From positions 4,402,001 to 4,466,000 of the forward strand of contig NC_068567.1 in NCBI RefSeq assembly GCF_025698545.1: a DNA stretch of 64,000 nt, in the 5' to 3' direction. Shown piece after piece: positions 36,532 to 48,939 of the stretch. A program made the position numbers and the translations under genes. The DNA comes from Gossypium raimondii. Lineage: Eukaryota > Streptophyta > Magnoliopsida > Malvales > Malvaceae. Each line of letters begins with the position of its first letter. Positions within the stretch are counted from its first letter, which is position 1. Below the pieces are notes generated by a model that saw only the letters and a program-made list of their open reading frames with translations, searched no databases and was not told the origin of the DNA.

Positions 36532-38421
36532 TTACTGTATTTGATTTTGAGGCAGAGAAAAGAATTCCTTGGCATTATGTGCCACCTCAGCCTCCACTAC
36601 TGCTTCCAACACAAGGTCTGATCCTTTTGCACTTTCTGCCATCAAGATTGACAGGTACTTATATGAGTATATATGTACTTTACATGCATCATGAAGAAGT
36701 ACTAAAATCTTATCTTTGAAATGCGTGTGCATGCATATCAGGTGGCTCTAAAAAGAAGTACTAAAATCTTATCAGCTGGGCACCACATAGAATATGGTTG
36801 CAAAAGCAATTAAACATGGAAATATTTTGATTCCATTGGTAAATGTACATTTTTTGCTGGAAAGGAGTCCAAATGGAGGGAAGGGGGAAGGGGCTGTTAG
36901 GGGTAACTATATTACGACTTCTTCACATCAACAGGAAGTTAACACTAGTATCACGAGTTAAAAAGAGAAATAATGCGATAAAAATATGATGTGGGAACCT
37001 GAGATTTTCATCACAATATACAGATTCATGTAAAAACATCCCCAAATGAACATTTTATGTAAAAGCATGGTATGTTTAGTGATTTAGCAGCTCGAGACAA
37101 TTTAGAAGAGCACCTACAATAATAAACCAAAGCAAAACAACATCTAATAAATGATTCTAGGAAATATTATGACCTTTCCGATCTGGAAGGAGTCCAGCAC
37201 TTTCAGCTGAAACTGGAAGAACCGAGAAATCACCAATTTCATAATTAAGATTTTCGTCTTCTACACTGAATCTCCCTGAACCAGCTTTAACAGCTTCGGA
37301 TTCGGCCAATCTTGCATAGGCAGTTGCTTTGCTATGCAAATCAGTTGAAGCTGAAGACTTTGGAGTATGATCCTGAGAAGGATGCATGTGAAAGAATAAT
37401 GAATAAATTAAAACAAACAAATATAAAGTAAAAAAAAAAAAGGGTATAGTCAATAGGTAACTAGATTACCTTCTTCACAGCATCAGCTGAATTCTTGTCT
37501 TCTTCACATTTCTCAGATGGAACTGTACCTACAAAAGAAAATGGTGGGGGAGGTTGTTAACAAATGTGAAGTAGAATGAGATAGAATGCAACGGAATGCA
37601 CATGACTGAACTAAAAATAATACCATTACTATCAGAAGCAAGCTCTGGAGGATTTTCCATCAGTCTTCTAGTCATAGGACCAGGATTCATAAGAGATAAA
37701 CTCCGTATTTCATGCCGAATTGCATCTAGTTGTGCCATTGTATCTTGAAGCTCTTTGGTAACCTAAAATCGACAGATTCTCATAAGGTGAAATACAAAAC
37801 CTCCCTAAATTTGTCATCACTATTATCTTGAAGCTCTTTGGTAACCTAAAATCAACAGATTCTCATAAGGTGAAATACAAAACCTCCCTAAATTTGTCAT
37901 CACTACTATCTTCACAGTCAAAGCATGCTATAAAAAATTCATTTTCTATAACCTATATAACATACAAGATGATATATAAATTCTTCTTCCAATGGACATT
38001 AAAGCACTTCCAAATTCTTGGCAGGAAGAAGAACAAGAACATAAATTTTAATTTGGTAAAGAGGGGTTTTCTTCAACTTTGTTATATTATTCAAAGAAAA
38101 AGAAGAACCTGACGAGCTTGGGATTGTTGCATAACATTATCGAACTGACCACGAGCTAATTGAACATATCCAATTGATCGACCTGCAAATCTTCCAGCTA
38201 CTTTTGCAATTTTAGGCAGATCCTTCGGTCCTACAATCGATAATACAGTAAAACCCATTTCAGCTTTAGATTCAAAATGGAAGTATACCCTCAAATCCCA
38301 TTGTCCCAATTAGCTCAAATACCTAAAAGATATAGAAATATATAGCGAGAGAAGAATTACCAACTAGAGCAGCAGTGGCTCCGATCAAAAGGAAGAGCTC
38401 CCCGTATGAAATACCAAACAT
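36532..38421 (-). CDS. TATB: Mitochondrial-type TatB subunit of the twin-arginine translocase, six exons
   Basis: Plant TatB-like protein of 227 residues, thought to work with mitochondrially encoded TatC (MttB) in the inner membrane to move folded proteins such as the Rieske protein. Coding exons: 38421-38361, 38230-38109, 37762-37624, 37528-37470, 37372-37174 and 36635-36532, all GT-AG with phases that agree. The N-terminal helix starts MFGISYGELFLLIGATAALV, followed by the TatA/B hinge GPKDLPKIAKVAG and an amphipathic helix. The C-terminal region is acidic and ends AKEFFSLPQNQIQ. An in-frame stop lies upstream of the chosen ATG, and there is no separate presequence, as I recall for this family. 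The start of exon 3 sits in a duplicated segment (see 37741-37906). The next genes, bHLH92-like and RPS15, repeat the neighbourhood I remember around Arabidopsis At5g43640-43680. Confidence 0.9.
37741..37906. repeat. 83-bp tandem duplication across a TatB splice acceptor
   Basis: Positions 37741-37823 and 37824-37906 are the same 83 bp with two mismatches. Copy 1 holds the first 22 nt of TatB exon 3 and the end of its intron (acceptor TTTTAG|GTTACC at 37763/37762). Copy 2 places an identical acceptor 83 bp upstream, inside the intron. Confidence 0.95.
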
Positions 38422-39057
38422 GTCGAGATACTTCAAAGGAAAATGTGCTCTTTATTAGTATAAGCTTCGAGGTTGCAAGATTTGGTATTTACTGGTCTGG
38501 GTTGGAATACTAGTATCCATCACAAAACTGCAGCCCATGTGTTTTTTAAATTGTCCCAGAGAGTTCAAACCTAAAAAAGACGGATTTCTGGATATGTACA
38601 AACCAGGGAGTTCTCAGATAATAGGATATTCGTAGATTGTCAATAGGTATCTAAATTATATAACTTTTCACATTTAAGTATTTAAAAAAAAATTTGACAA
38701 AGTAATTACCTAAAATTTTATTCCTTACCACTTTAATATTTAACACCTTCAAATCAATCAAATTATAGCACTTAACATTTTTAAGTAAAAATATTTAAAA
38801 TTATGATTAAGTAAAATTTTAAATTAAATTAAAAAATAAAAAATATTTTTATTGAATCTTAATTTTAAATTTTTTTATTTTTTAAAAATAATCTCATTAT
38901 AGTTTTTTATCATATCTACTCTGTAATGATGGTTATATGGCAAGTCCAACATGTTAATGCGACATTGCACGAGACCCTCGCCTATAAATATCCCTAAGAA
39001 CGATGTAGAGGGGATCGACCCTTCAAGAATACTAAACTTACACTCTTTCAAGATTCT

Positions 39058-41307
39058 AGTAACACCCTTACCCAAAATGAACTGATACATTCTAAGCAAG
39101 AGATGCCACATTTGGACACTGAAGCTAATTTAACTCGAGCATCAATATTAAGACTTCACTTTAACATGATTTACTCATTTGAAGATATTTAAGTAATTTT
39201 TAAGTTTACTTTAAAGTTTGGTTATAATCTGGGGTCGTTCGGGGTTTAATAGGCGCAAAACAAGGTCAATGTCGTGACATTGGGCTTTGGATGTCGCGAT
39301 GCTGAAAATATAATATTCCAATGACTCCAATGTTGTGACACTAAAAGTTTGGGTGTCGCGACACTAGGCTTTTCGCGACACCGGAAACAGATTACCTAGA
39401 ACATATTTGAATCATCTAAAAACAAGTTCAAGCTATCATCAACCTTCCTATAACACATCTAAACACTTTAGGAACTCAAAATGTACTAGATTATCATTCA
39501 AAAACTTTACCTAACACATGAATATACCCATCTAAAGAAGTTCAATTCCAAAGCACATAATGATAATTAACATCCATGGCATAGTTTTAGAACCACATGA
39601 CAATTTACAATAAAAGTTTGTATGATTCTAACCCTAAGTACATGCCACTATAACCAATATATAAGTTTTATACTCTTTAGTCCTTGCTTGATGATGAGAT
39701 GAGGACGAGGAGAGCCACTTCAAAATCTACCTTCAAAACGATCTTTACCTATGCGTTTTAAAACAACTTGTTAAGCTTATGAAAGCTTAGTAAGCATTAA
39801 AGAATTCAAACCTTACCATTGAGTTTAATTATCAATTTTAATACATAAATAAATAAACATTTTAACATGATCACGGTAATTAGTCTTAGTTAAAGAATAG
39901 CAATAAGGTCATTTTTCATTTTTCCACTCACCATACTTTTATCATTTGCACATTGATCATGAATCATTCAATTTTTCCAATTGTAGACTCGAGTGAACAA
40001 GAAGGATAAACGGAACAAAATCACTAATACAGGAGCACATAAGTGCTAAATCAGGAGCACCAAAATGCTAAATTCAAGAGCACTGAAGTGCTAAATTAAT
40101 GAACCGCTATAATATTACTAATGGCATGCCATATATATCCCATAAATTTAAAACTTGTCTACAAAAGGATTTGTCATTATTATAAAATCATTTTCACCAC
40201 AAGTACAATCAAATTTCATATTTTCAAAATCACACATAACTTTTCAACATTATACAATTTAGTCATTTTCTCTTCACAATTAAATCACATCCACAATATT
40301 CACATTCACTTACTACTTCACGGAGTAGTTTACATATTTATTAAGTTAATAATACTAAATTGCATGAAAATAAAATGTCCGTTAATTTTATTATTTCCAA
40401 AAACTGATTAGGTAAGGAAAATTATGAAGTACTTACAAATTTTGCTAAATTAGACTTCATTTAAGCTTTGTCTACTTGCTTCCCTTATCTACACCCCTTG
40501 TATCTTCTTCCTTCTCTTTCTCTTTATTTCACATAAATATCATAAAATATGAAAATCAATATTCATCTACAACACTTTCATGTTTAAATAATCAAAGTAG
40601 ACATGAAACTATCACTAGAACACGAAGATCTTACCTTAAAACATTAGTTTATACATTATCTAGACTTTCTCTCTCCTCAAGTGTGAACATTTCATTTCTA
40701 TTCAAAAATTTGAGCTTGTTAGGTTGTGGGTAACTTGATTTAGCTAAGGTTTTCAATGAAAATTTAATAATTTTTAGCTTGGAATGGCCTTAATGGTGAT
40801 AGACAATGAAATTGAAGAGAAAAGAAAACTCTCTTCTTCCTAACTATAGTGGCAACATGAGAGAGAAAAGAAAGATAGAGAACTTTCTTCATCTTTTACT
40901 TAAAATATCATCAATAATAAAAATAATAATTTAATACTATAATAATTGTAGTAATGATGATGAGTAAATAAAATATTATTATAACTAAAAAATCTATCAA
41001 TCATCCTTATCTACTAAATCTTGCTGAAATTGCTTTCCATGTCCTCACATATTCCACCGATAATTAAAATTAATCCTTTTTACTTTTAATTTCTCAATTT
41101 GACCCCAATACTTTGTAAAACCTTACAATTTAGTCTATACCTCGGTGTAATATCTCCCACTACATCAGTCTTTTAAATTTTCTCCGGTCGTCTACTTCTT
41201 TCTCCATTAACACTTATAAATTTTATTTTATTTTATTTAGAATAAATTCGATTCATAATGACTCAAAATTATACTTTTACGACCAAAGAGTTTTCGAGGA
41301 TGTTACA
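39058..41307 (-). mobile_element. Solo LTR of a Ty3-type retrotransposon, 2.25 kb
   Basis: On the minus strand it starts TGTAACATCC and ends GGGTGTTACT (normally TGTTACA), flanked by the 5-bp duplication ATTCT at 39053-39057 and 41308-41312. Inside are units with the word pattern TTTAGCACTT/CAGTGCTC repeated three times (about 40025-40095), common in such LTRs. No gag or pol and no second LTR are present, so it is a solo LTR left by recombination. Confidence 0.8.
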
Positions 41308-41664
41308 ATTCTCTCAACCCTCAGCCTTCAAACTTTTTCAACTGTCATTCTCTATAGCCTCTGGCTCTCCACCTCAGCTAGGTAAATCAACCTTCTTAGC
41401 AACCATTCTTCCTCTCCTCTGCATCCTTCCTTTACCGAGTCCAGTATCAATAAGGTTAAATGCATTGATTAAAATGAAAAAATAATAATAGGAGGGAAGG
41501 AAAAGTCTCCCATCTTCTTCATGCATTCAAAAGGAGAGAAGCCATAAGCCATACTTGTTATTCGAACACAAAAAAAAAATTTGTCTTAAGTTTCAATTAA
41601 GTTAGAGAGAAAGAAAGAAGAATTTAATGAAACAATGGTTACTTATACTTATCACCTTCATCCT

Positions 41665-42913
41665 TGATGGTCACTAAACTAACTATAAATACGACAAAAG
41701 CAAGCACACCTATCGAACAATAGTATAGCTATAGTGAGTAGGGAATATCGTATCTACGAGGACTAAAAGTACTAGTAATTACCGCATGCTTATTACCTAC
41801 CCGACAAATTGGGGTGATGTGTTTTAATCTAAAATTACTAAACTAATTTATCTAAGAACGCAATAGAGAATAAAATAGGAAAATAGTCAAAGATAACCAA
41901 TGAGATAGACAATACCCAAGAAAGAATCCACCTAGACTTCACCTATTATTATGAATCTGAATTAAACGATTTATTCACTTATGTCTTGATCTGTAAAAAT
42001 CCCTAAATTATGTTAATATCTTTTTTTGAGAGTAAGAACAACTGACTCTAGGTTGATTAATTGAAATCTCTTTCTAATTGAAACCCCTATTGTCGCATTA
42101 ACTCGATCTATGGATTTCCCTATTAGATTTGACTCTAATCTGGTAGATTTATGTCGTCCTATTTCTAGGATTGCATGCAACTCCACTCAGTTATGCTAGA
42201 TCTACTATTAAACATGGGATTTTGCTCCATTGAAATAAGCACATTAAACATGAATTAATATCCCAAAAATATTAAAACTCGAAATAAGCATACATAATTG
42301 AGAACAAGAATCAAGTATTTATCGCGTAAAAACAGAAATTAAATAATAAGATTCATCATAGGTTTCATCCTCCCTAGGTATCTAGGGAATTTAGTTCATA
42401 ATCCTAAATGGAAACATCTCAAAGTTAGGATAACCACAAAACATAAAGAAACTCAATAAAACTTCGAAAAAAATTAAATGGAGATCTTCGATCTTGAGGG
42501 AGATCCGCTTCTGAGTTGATTCCGATGGCATTCTTCGAGTGTTTTCTTCGATCTTCTATGATTGCCCCCTTAGGTCTTCTTCTAATTGGTATTTATAGAC
42601 TTTAGAATGTTTAGAAAGGATAAAAATTGGCTTTTTCCTCATCTCTGGGAAGCAGGTCGCAAAATCAACATGGGCGGACACACGGGCGTGTGGCCAACCT
42701 GTGTAGAAATGCCCAAGCCGTGTGGATGCTGAAAACAACTTTTTTTGTCCGATTTTGGCTTGTTTTTCGCTCCTTTCACTCCCCTATGCTCACCTAAGTA
42801 TAGAAACATGAATTTAAAAGATTAGGAGCATCAAATTCACTAATTTACATAATAAATCATCCAAAAACACATCAAGAATGAGATTAAAAATATGTTACTT
42901 TTATGGCTTATCA
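41665..42913 (-). mobile_element. Solo LTR of a second retrotransposon family, 1.25 kb
   Basis: On the minus strand it begins TGATAAGCCATAAAAG and ends AGTGACCATCA. It is bounded by perfect 5-bp duplications ATCCT at 41660-41664 and 42914-42918. It contains CACACGGGCGTGTGG-type words (42670-42690) and a TATA-like TCTATAAATA (about 42590), as in LTR promoters. Only one LTR is present and no coding domains. Confidence 0.88.
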
Positions 42914-43072
42914 ATCCTTCCATCGTTGGCTTAGGAGAGGGAAGAACAATTCCAACCCATTCAAGGGTATGAAAGCCATCTCTTTTAAATTCTAATTGAA
43001 TTTTTGTTGAAGCTCTTGTTTGAGATGAATCTATTGCTCAATTTTTGTTATTAAATGAATTAGTTTAAGATG

Positions 43073-43217
43073 TATTCTTTTCAATTAGGTCTCTTTTAGC
43101 CTTCATATTTGAATTTCCATATTTTATAACAAATATAATCAGATTTAGTTTTAATTGAGTAAATTATAAAATATGGAAATTCAAATATGAAGGCTAAAAA
43201 AGACCTAATTGAAAATA
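43073..43217. repeat. Near-perfect hairpin, arms about 52 bp, loop about 33 bp
   Basis: The left arm TTTTCAATTAGGTCTC...TTTTATAA (43078-43129) and the right arm (about 43163-43215) are reverse complements with a single mismatch over 52 bp (C against T in the GGTCT(C/T)TTTTAG word), extending loosely outwards. Transcription on either strand would give a long stem. It may be a young MITE. Confidence 0.85.
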
Positions 43218-43429
43218 ATGTATAAAGGTTTAATTTGAAATTATTTCATTATTGACTAAATATTATAGCTCATGGATATAAGGTATTAATACTAATTTAA
43301 CCATTATTATATTTGTTGTTGGATGTGTATAAGTAGAAAATATTGATTTGAATGTTAAACGTATGATGATATATTAGTGAATATGTACACTCGTAATATG
43401 ATGTGAAAATGGGACTGCAATTCATCGAG

Positions 43430-43730
43430 TAATTTGCCTAGAGCACTAGGTGTCCGTGGGAAATGTGTTACTAGCTCCAGAGTACTGGTGTCTGTGAACG
43501 TATGTTGATAAGTTCTCCAAAGCACTAGGTGTCCGTGAGAATATATTACTAGCTTTAGAGCACTGAATGTCGATGAGCGTAAATGAATATATTCGATAGT
43601 TTTCTAGAACATTGGGTGTCCATGAGCAGATGTCGATCAATTAGTTAGTATCCCCAGAGCATTAGGTGTTTATGGGAACTAATGTTAGCTCTAAAGCTTC
43701 AGGGGTCCATGAGCGTATGTTGATATAATA
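43430..43730 (+). repeat. Degenerate tandem repeat, LTR-associated
   Basis: Units of about 55-65 bp built on AGAGCACTAGGTGTCCGTGAG recur five or six times with drift (43440, 43476, 43515, 43557, 43607, 43656), followed by GTATGTTGATA words. I associate this repeat style with plant Ty3 LTRs. No termini were identified. Confidence 0.6.
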
Positions 43731-44559
43731 ATCCACTTATTTGTTTGTGAAATCGGAATCAGTAATAAAGACCACTGGTATGGAAATTGTTATTAGTTAC
43801 TCAAGGTAAGTTGATAATGGTACTCTAAAATTGAATAGTTTTTAAAAAATGTATTTGTGATTAGTAGTGATAAAATAGTGAAATTGAAAAAACATAGTGA
43901 ATATGTGTTATGATTCTTGAAATCAAGATGCACATACGTTAGAGTGCATCAATTTGTTAATATGTGAAACTGATAACAAGCCATAATATTAATATAATGA
44001 GATTGTCAGACATTTGTAAGGCATGATTACATTTGAAATTGGTGATTACATTTGTGATTGATATTGGTTTGATTTTATGCCATGTAAATATGCTTAATTA
44101 TTTCGCAATTAATTTGAATTAGTTTTAGTTGTTTCAACAATGTAATGTGACATCATGCATTCGAATTCATGATCAAGTTGAGTGTGGGTGTCACAATGGT
44201 GGCTAAGGTGGAAAGAGATAAAGAGAGAGAGAGATCCCCTTTCATGGATAGGCTGATTGGATTTATACCCTTAACACTGATCTTGAGGTGCCATGTGTTG
44301 TCTTTCTATTTATGGCTATAAAATAAGTTGGTCAAGTGGTCTGTCACTGAAAACCTAAGTAGGATGACGATTGGACACATTGTCAATCACTTCAGATAAG
44401 ATATGGTTGGTTGGTGTTAGAGGTGGCGGGTAATATGCGGGACCCATATGGCCTTGTGGTCAAGGAGTGATGGTGAGGAGTTATTCTTAAGGATCTTTTA
44501 GAGAAGTATCCTCGAGGAGTGAGTTCTTAAGGGGAGCATCCGTAAGGTAGAGATATATC

Positions 44560-45593
44560 ATATATAAATATATAAATATGTGATAATTTAAGTATAAAAT
44601 AAAAAATATTGTACATTGAAAAAAATTATTATAGCACAAGCATCCAGTTTATCTTTCATTGTGTAAAACAAATTTTGGCCCAAACCCAAACAATGATGAC
44701 TTGAATAATTAATTCGAAACCCAAAGGTCAACCTCTTCATTTAATAGCTAGAGTTAGGTATAAATGAGATATTGGTTGTAAGCTACTTGAGTCCCAATTG
44801 AAAAAAGAAAAAAGTTAAACTCTATTCGGTAATTATCGAGTCGAACTTGAGCAACTTGAGCTATCGATTGAGTCAAATTCAAGCTTAGTAATACTTGGCT
44901 CGAACTACTCATGAGTTTTTTTAATAAACATTTTTAATATTTTATATTATTAAATTATGTTATTACCTTTAATATATATTATCAATCCTAAGCTTAATTA
45001 TCGTACCAAGCTCGAGCACATATAAGCTTAATTTTGGGGTAAGATAAGGCAAGATCAAAGAAGTTATTTCATAATTGGGTTGACATGAAAATTTTAAATA
45101 AAATCATACTCAAAAGAGATCAAGGCGAGAAATATAAAAATCAAATCGAATCGAGGTGAACAAAAAAAATCTCGCCCTACCCGTTGTCTTACCTAATGTT
45201 GTATCTCCCCACTTTTATACTTTTGAGATGTCTTTAAATTTTAAATCCTTTCAAGATATTAAAAAAATAAACGAATAGTCGAATGAATCATATGTATTTA
45301 ATATTAATCTCGAGTTCAATTCCTAATTCTTCTGAATAAATAAAGAATGGGTACATACAACAAGTTGTGGTGGGCTAACTAAGAGCTAAAACAAAGAAGA
45401 CTCATTTCAACCAAAAGGTCCAAAACCCTAAGGCCGCATGGGGTTACTATTTGAGTCAAAGACATTGACCTAGGACAGATCACCTACAACGAAGTGAAAG
45501 AAAAATCAACGCTTTGAACAATTTTCTTCTTTGGTAACCAGTTTGAAAATATTTTTCAACTCAAGCAATCAAGGACTAAAACCGTCATCATCA
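44560..45593. other. Upstream region of the bHLH92-like gene
   Basis: AT-rich. Possible W-box (WRKY) sites: TTGACC on the minus strand near 44726 and on the plus strand at 45465-45470, plus a TGAC core at 45455-45458 on the minus strand. A TATA-like TATATAAA is at 45594-45601, about 80 bp before the ATG. W-boxes would suit a wound- or stress-responsive bHLH gene, but this is inference from short words. Confidence 0.35.
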
Positions 45594-45681
45594 TATATAA
45601 ACGTTTCAATTTCAAACCGAAACTTCTTAAAGTTCCCCATAACCAAAAACAGGAAAGAAAGAAAGAAAACGAAACCCTACC

Positions 45682-46536
45682 ATGGATGAGCTGATAAAAC
45701 AACTATTAGGTGAACATGGAACAATATGGTACGAAACAACCCCTGTTCTTCAACCTGTTAGACCAAGCGCTTTTCAGCCATATCCAAGAACACCCAGAAC
45801 CGAACCATGGTTGGAAGCCGCTGGATGTAACAATGGAGTGAGATCAGGGAACGTAAACAAGAGAATGATCGAGTTCTTGAGGAAAACAAATTGGGTTTCA
45901 GTCATATCCAAAGACAAACAAAAACAGAGGTGTCTTAAGCACACGATGAATGAGAGAACAAGAAGAGAAAAGCAGAAAAAATGCTACTTCGCCTTGTATT
46001 CAATGCTTCCTCTTGGAACAAAGGTGGGTATTTTTTTGTTTTTGTATGAGTGTTGATTATGTTTTTTTTTTGAGCTTTTTGGTTGGTCATTAATGGCAGA
46101 ACGATAAGAACTCGATAGTTCAAACGGCAACCATGAGAGTTCGAGAGCTGGAAATGGAGAGGGAGGAATTGCAGAGGAGGAACAGCGAATTGCTTGTAAA
46201 TTTGGGTGGCAATGCCAATAATGAAGGAGCCAAGATTAGAGCAAGGATAGATGATCCAAGTTATGGGATTGATTACATGTTGGAGGTTTTGAAGTGCTTG
46301 AAGACATTGGATTCGAAACCCAGAATGATCCGAACAACGGTTTACAATCAAGAACTGGTTTTGGATCTTGCAACTAAGGTTTGCCCTGTTTTTTCTTTGC
46401 ATCATTACAAATTGAGTTAACTAATTGCAACATTTGTTGTTTGTTTTGATAGATGAAAGCTGCCGATGTAGAAAATGCTATAAACAGAACATTGCAAGAA
46501 GTGGAGAGGAAGCTTGAGGAACGTAGGACCAGATGA
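45682..46536 (+). CDS. bHLH92: bHLH transcription factor, bHLH92-like, three exons
   Basis: Protein of 234 residues from exons 45682-46023, 46100-46378 and 46453-46536 (GT-AG, phase 0 at both junctions). The basic region near residues 91-100 reads KHTMNERTRRE and has the H-x3-ER-x-RR pattern (His5/Glu9/Arg13) of G-box (CACGTG) binders. Helix 1 (KKCYFALYSMLP), the loop and helix 2 (IVQTATMRVREL) follow across the first intron, and a Leu/Glu-rich stretch continues the coil. The C-terminal half (YGIDYMLEVLKCL) could be an ACT-like fold, as in several bHLH groups. Arabidopsis bHLH92 responds to wounding, salt and osmotic stress (recalled knowledge). Its place next to RPS15 and near TatB matches the Arabidopsis order I recall, which supports orthology. 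Confidence 0.88.
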
Positions 46537-47016
46537 TTTGATGTCAAATCAGAGACAAGATTCAATATTTCTAATCTTACACCACTGGATAACCAAAAGA
46601 TTAGATCCTGAACATGATTTTGTTCTGATAATTATATTCCGCTTATAGTGATGACAATAAGATGAGTTTTGCCCTAATGAACTGTTGCATATTTACCAAT
46701 AAAATTTTGGACATTCATTTCCCATTTTCATCATCATTTAAAACCCTAAATTTGTGTAATTGAAGATTTAATATCTTTTACTAGTCCAACTATGGTTCAA
46801 TCGACAAAATAAACAAACTTCATCTTCATCACAAAATCTAAAGACATCTCCAGCTACCACAACAAATAGATGAAACAAAGCAAACATTGTCAAGTCTCAT
46901 TATCTAAAGGAGCAACCAAAAGGATGTGAATTTTTCATTACTAAGAGTGCAACAAACAAAATTTATCTCTCAAATAGTAAACCCCAAATTGAGGCTCCAA
47001 GCAGCATGAAAGGGCT
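46537..47016. other. 3' ends of the bHLH92-like and RPS15 genes, facing each other
   Basis: The 480 bp between the two stop codons hold only the untranslated ends of the convergent genes. AATAAA-type words occur at 46699 on the plus strand. Nothing else is apparent. Confidence 0.6.
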
Positions 47017-48279
<1,263 letters not shown>

Positions 48280-48312
48280 GGTCGAAAGGCTTGAATTCTA
48301 GAGCTGTAGCCG

Positions 48313-48439
48313 TTAGGGTTTTGTTTGGGGGAGGTTAGTGAAAATTATTTTTGGATAAGTAGTTTCGTATATAAAGGCTGAAACCCTAAAGTAAATTTTT
48401 AGAAATAGTGGAAGTGTTGGATATTTGTTGGGCTGGGCC
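48313..48439 (-). promoter_or_regulatory. RPS15 promoter: telo-box, TATA and two site II elements
   Basis: On the gene strand: AAACCCTAA (telo-box) at 48321-48313, a TTTATATAC TATA-like word near 48376-48368, and adjacent site II words (TGGGCT/TGGGCC read on the plus strand) at 48429-48439. A second AAACCCTAA, on the plus strand, is at 48381-48389. Telo-boxes paired with site II elements are the known signature of plant ribosomal-protein promoters. Confidence 0.75.
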
Positions 48440-48770
48440 TGTAACATAAGTTTTTTTAAAAACTTATCAAAGTGTTTTTTGGGTCGGGTTATTTATCTAG
48501 TTCTAAAAGTCCGTCCGAATAGTGAGAAGATTTAAACAAAAATATAGGCTCGAAAAAAGTATTGAATAAAAAAACAAACTATTTTATTACTATTTTGTTA
48601 TTATATTGCTATTATTTTATTATTGTTATTGAAATTTCAACTCAAAAATTTTGCTAATTTGGATATTACTTGTTTTTAGCTTAAACTCGAATTTAATTAA
48701 ATTTTATTTTTAAACATTTAACTCAAATTAGAAAAAAAAACAATTAGAATTTATAATTATTGAAAATAAG

Positions 48771-48899
48771 CACGTGGCAGTTATTCATTGGACAGTACCC
48801 TTGTAATTTTCCTTTATAAAAAAAAAATCTCTTCCCAAGCCCAAATCACATTTCACAGAAAGAAACTTTCTTCTTAACTGATTACCGACTTTTTCCCGC
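48771..48899 (+). promoter_or_regulatory. Alba-gene promoter: G-box/ABRE, TATA, E2F-like site
   Basis: CACGTGGC (48771-48778), then a TATA-like TTTATAAA (48813-48820), an inverted site II word AGCCCA (48838-48843), and in the leader TTTCCCGC (48892-48899), which fits the E2F consensus. The leader contains no ATG before 48940. Confidence 0.5.
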
Positions 48900-48939
48900 C
48901 ATATTTTTCACAGAAGAATCGAAGAAACGAGTTGAATCA

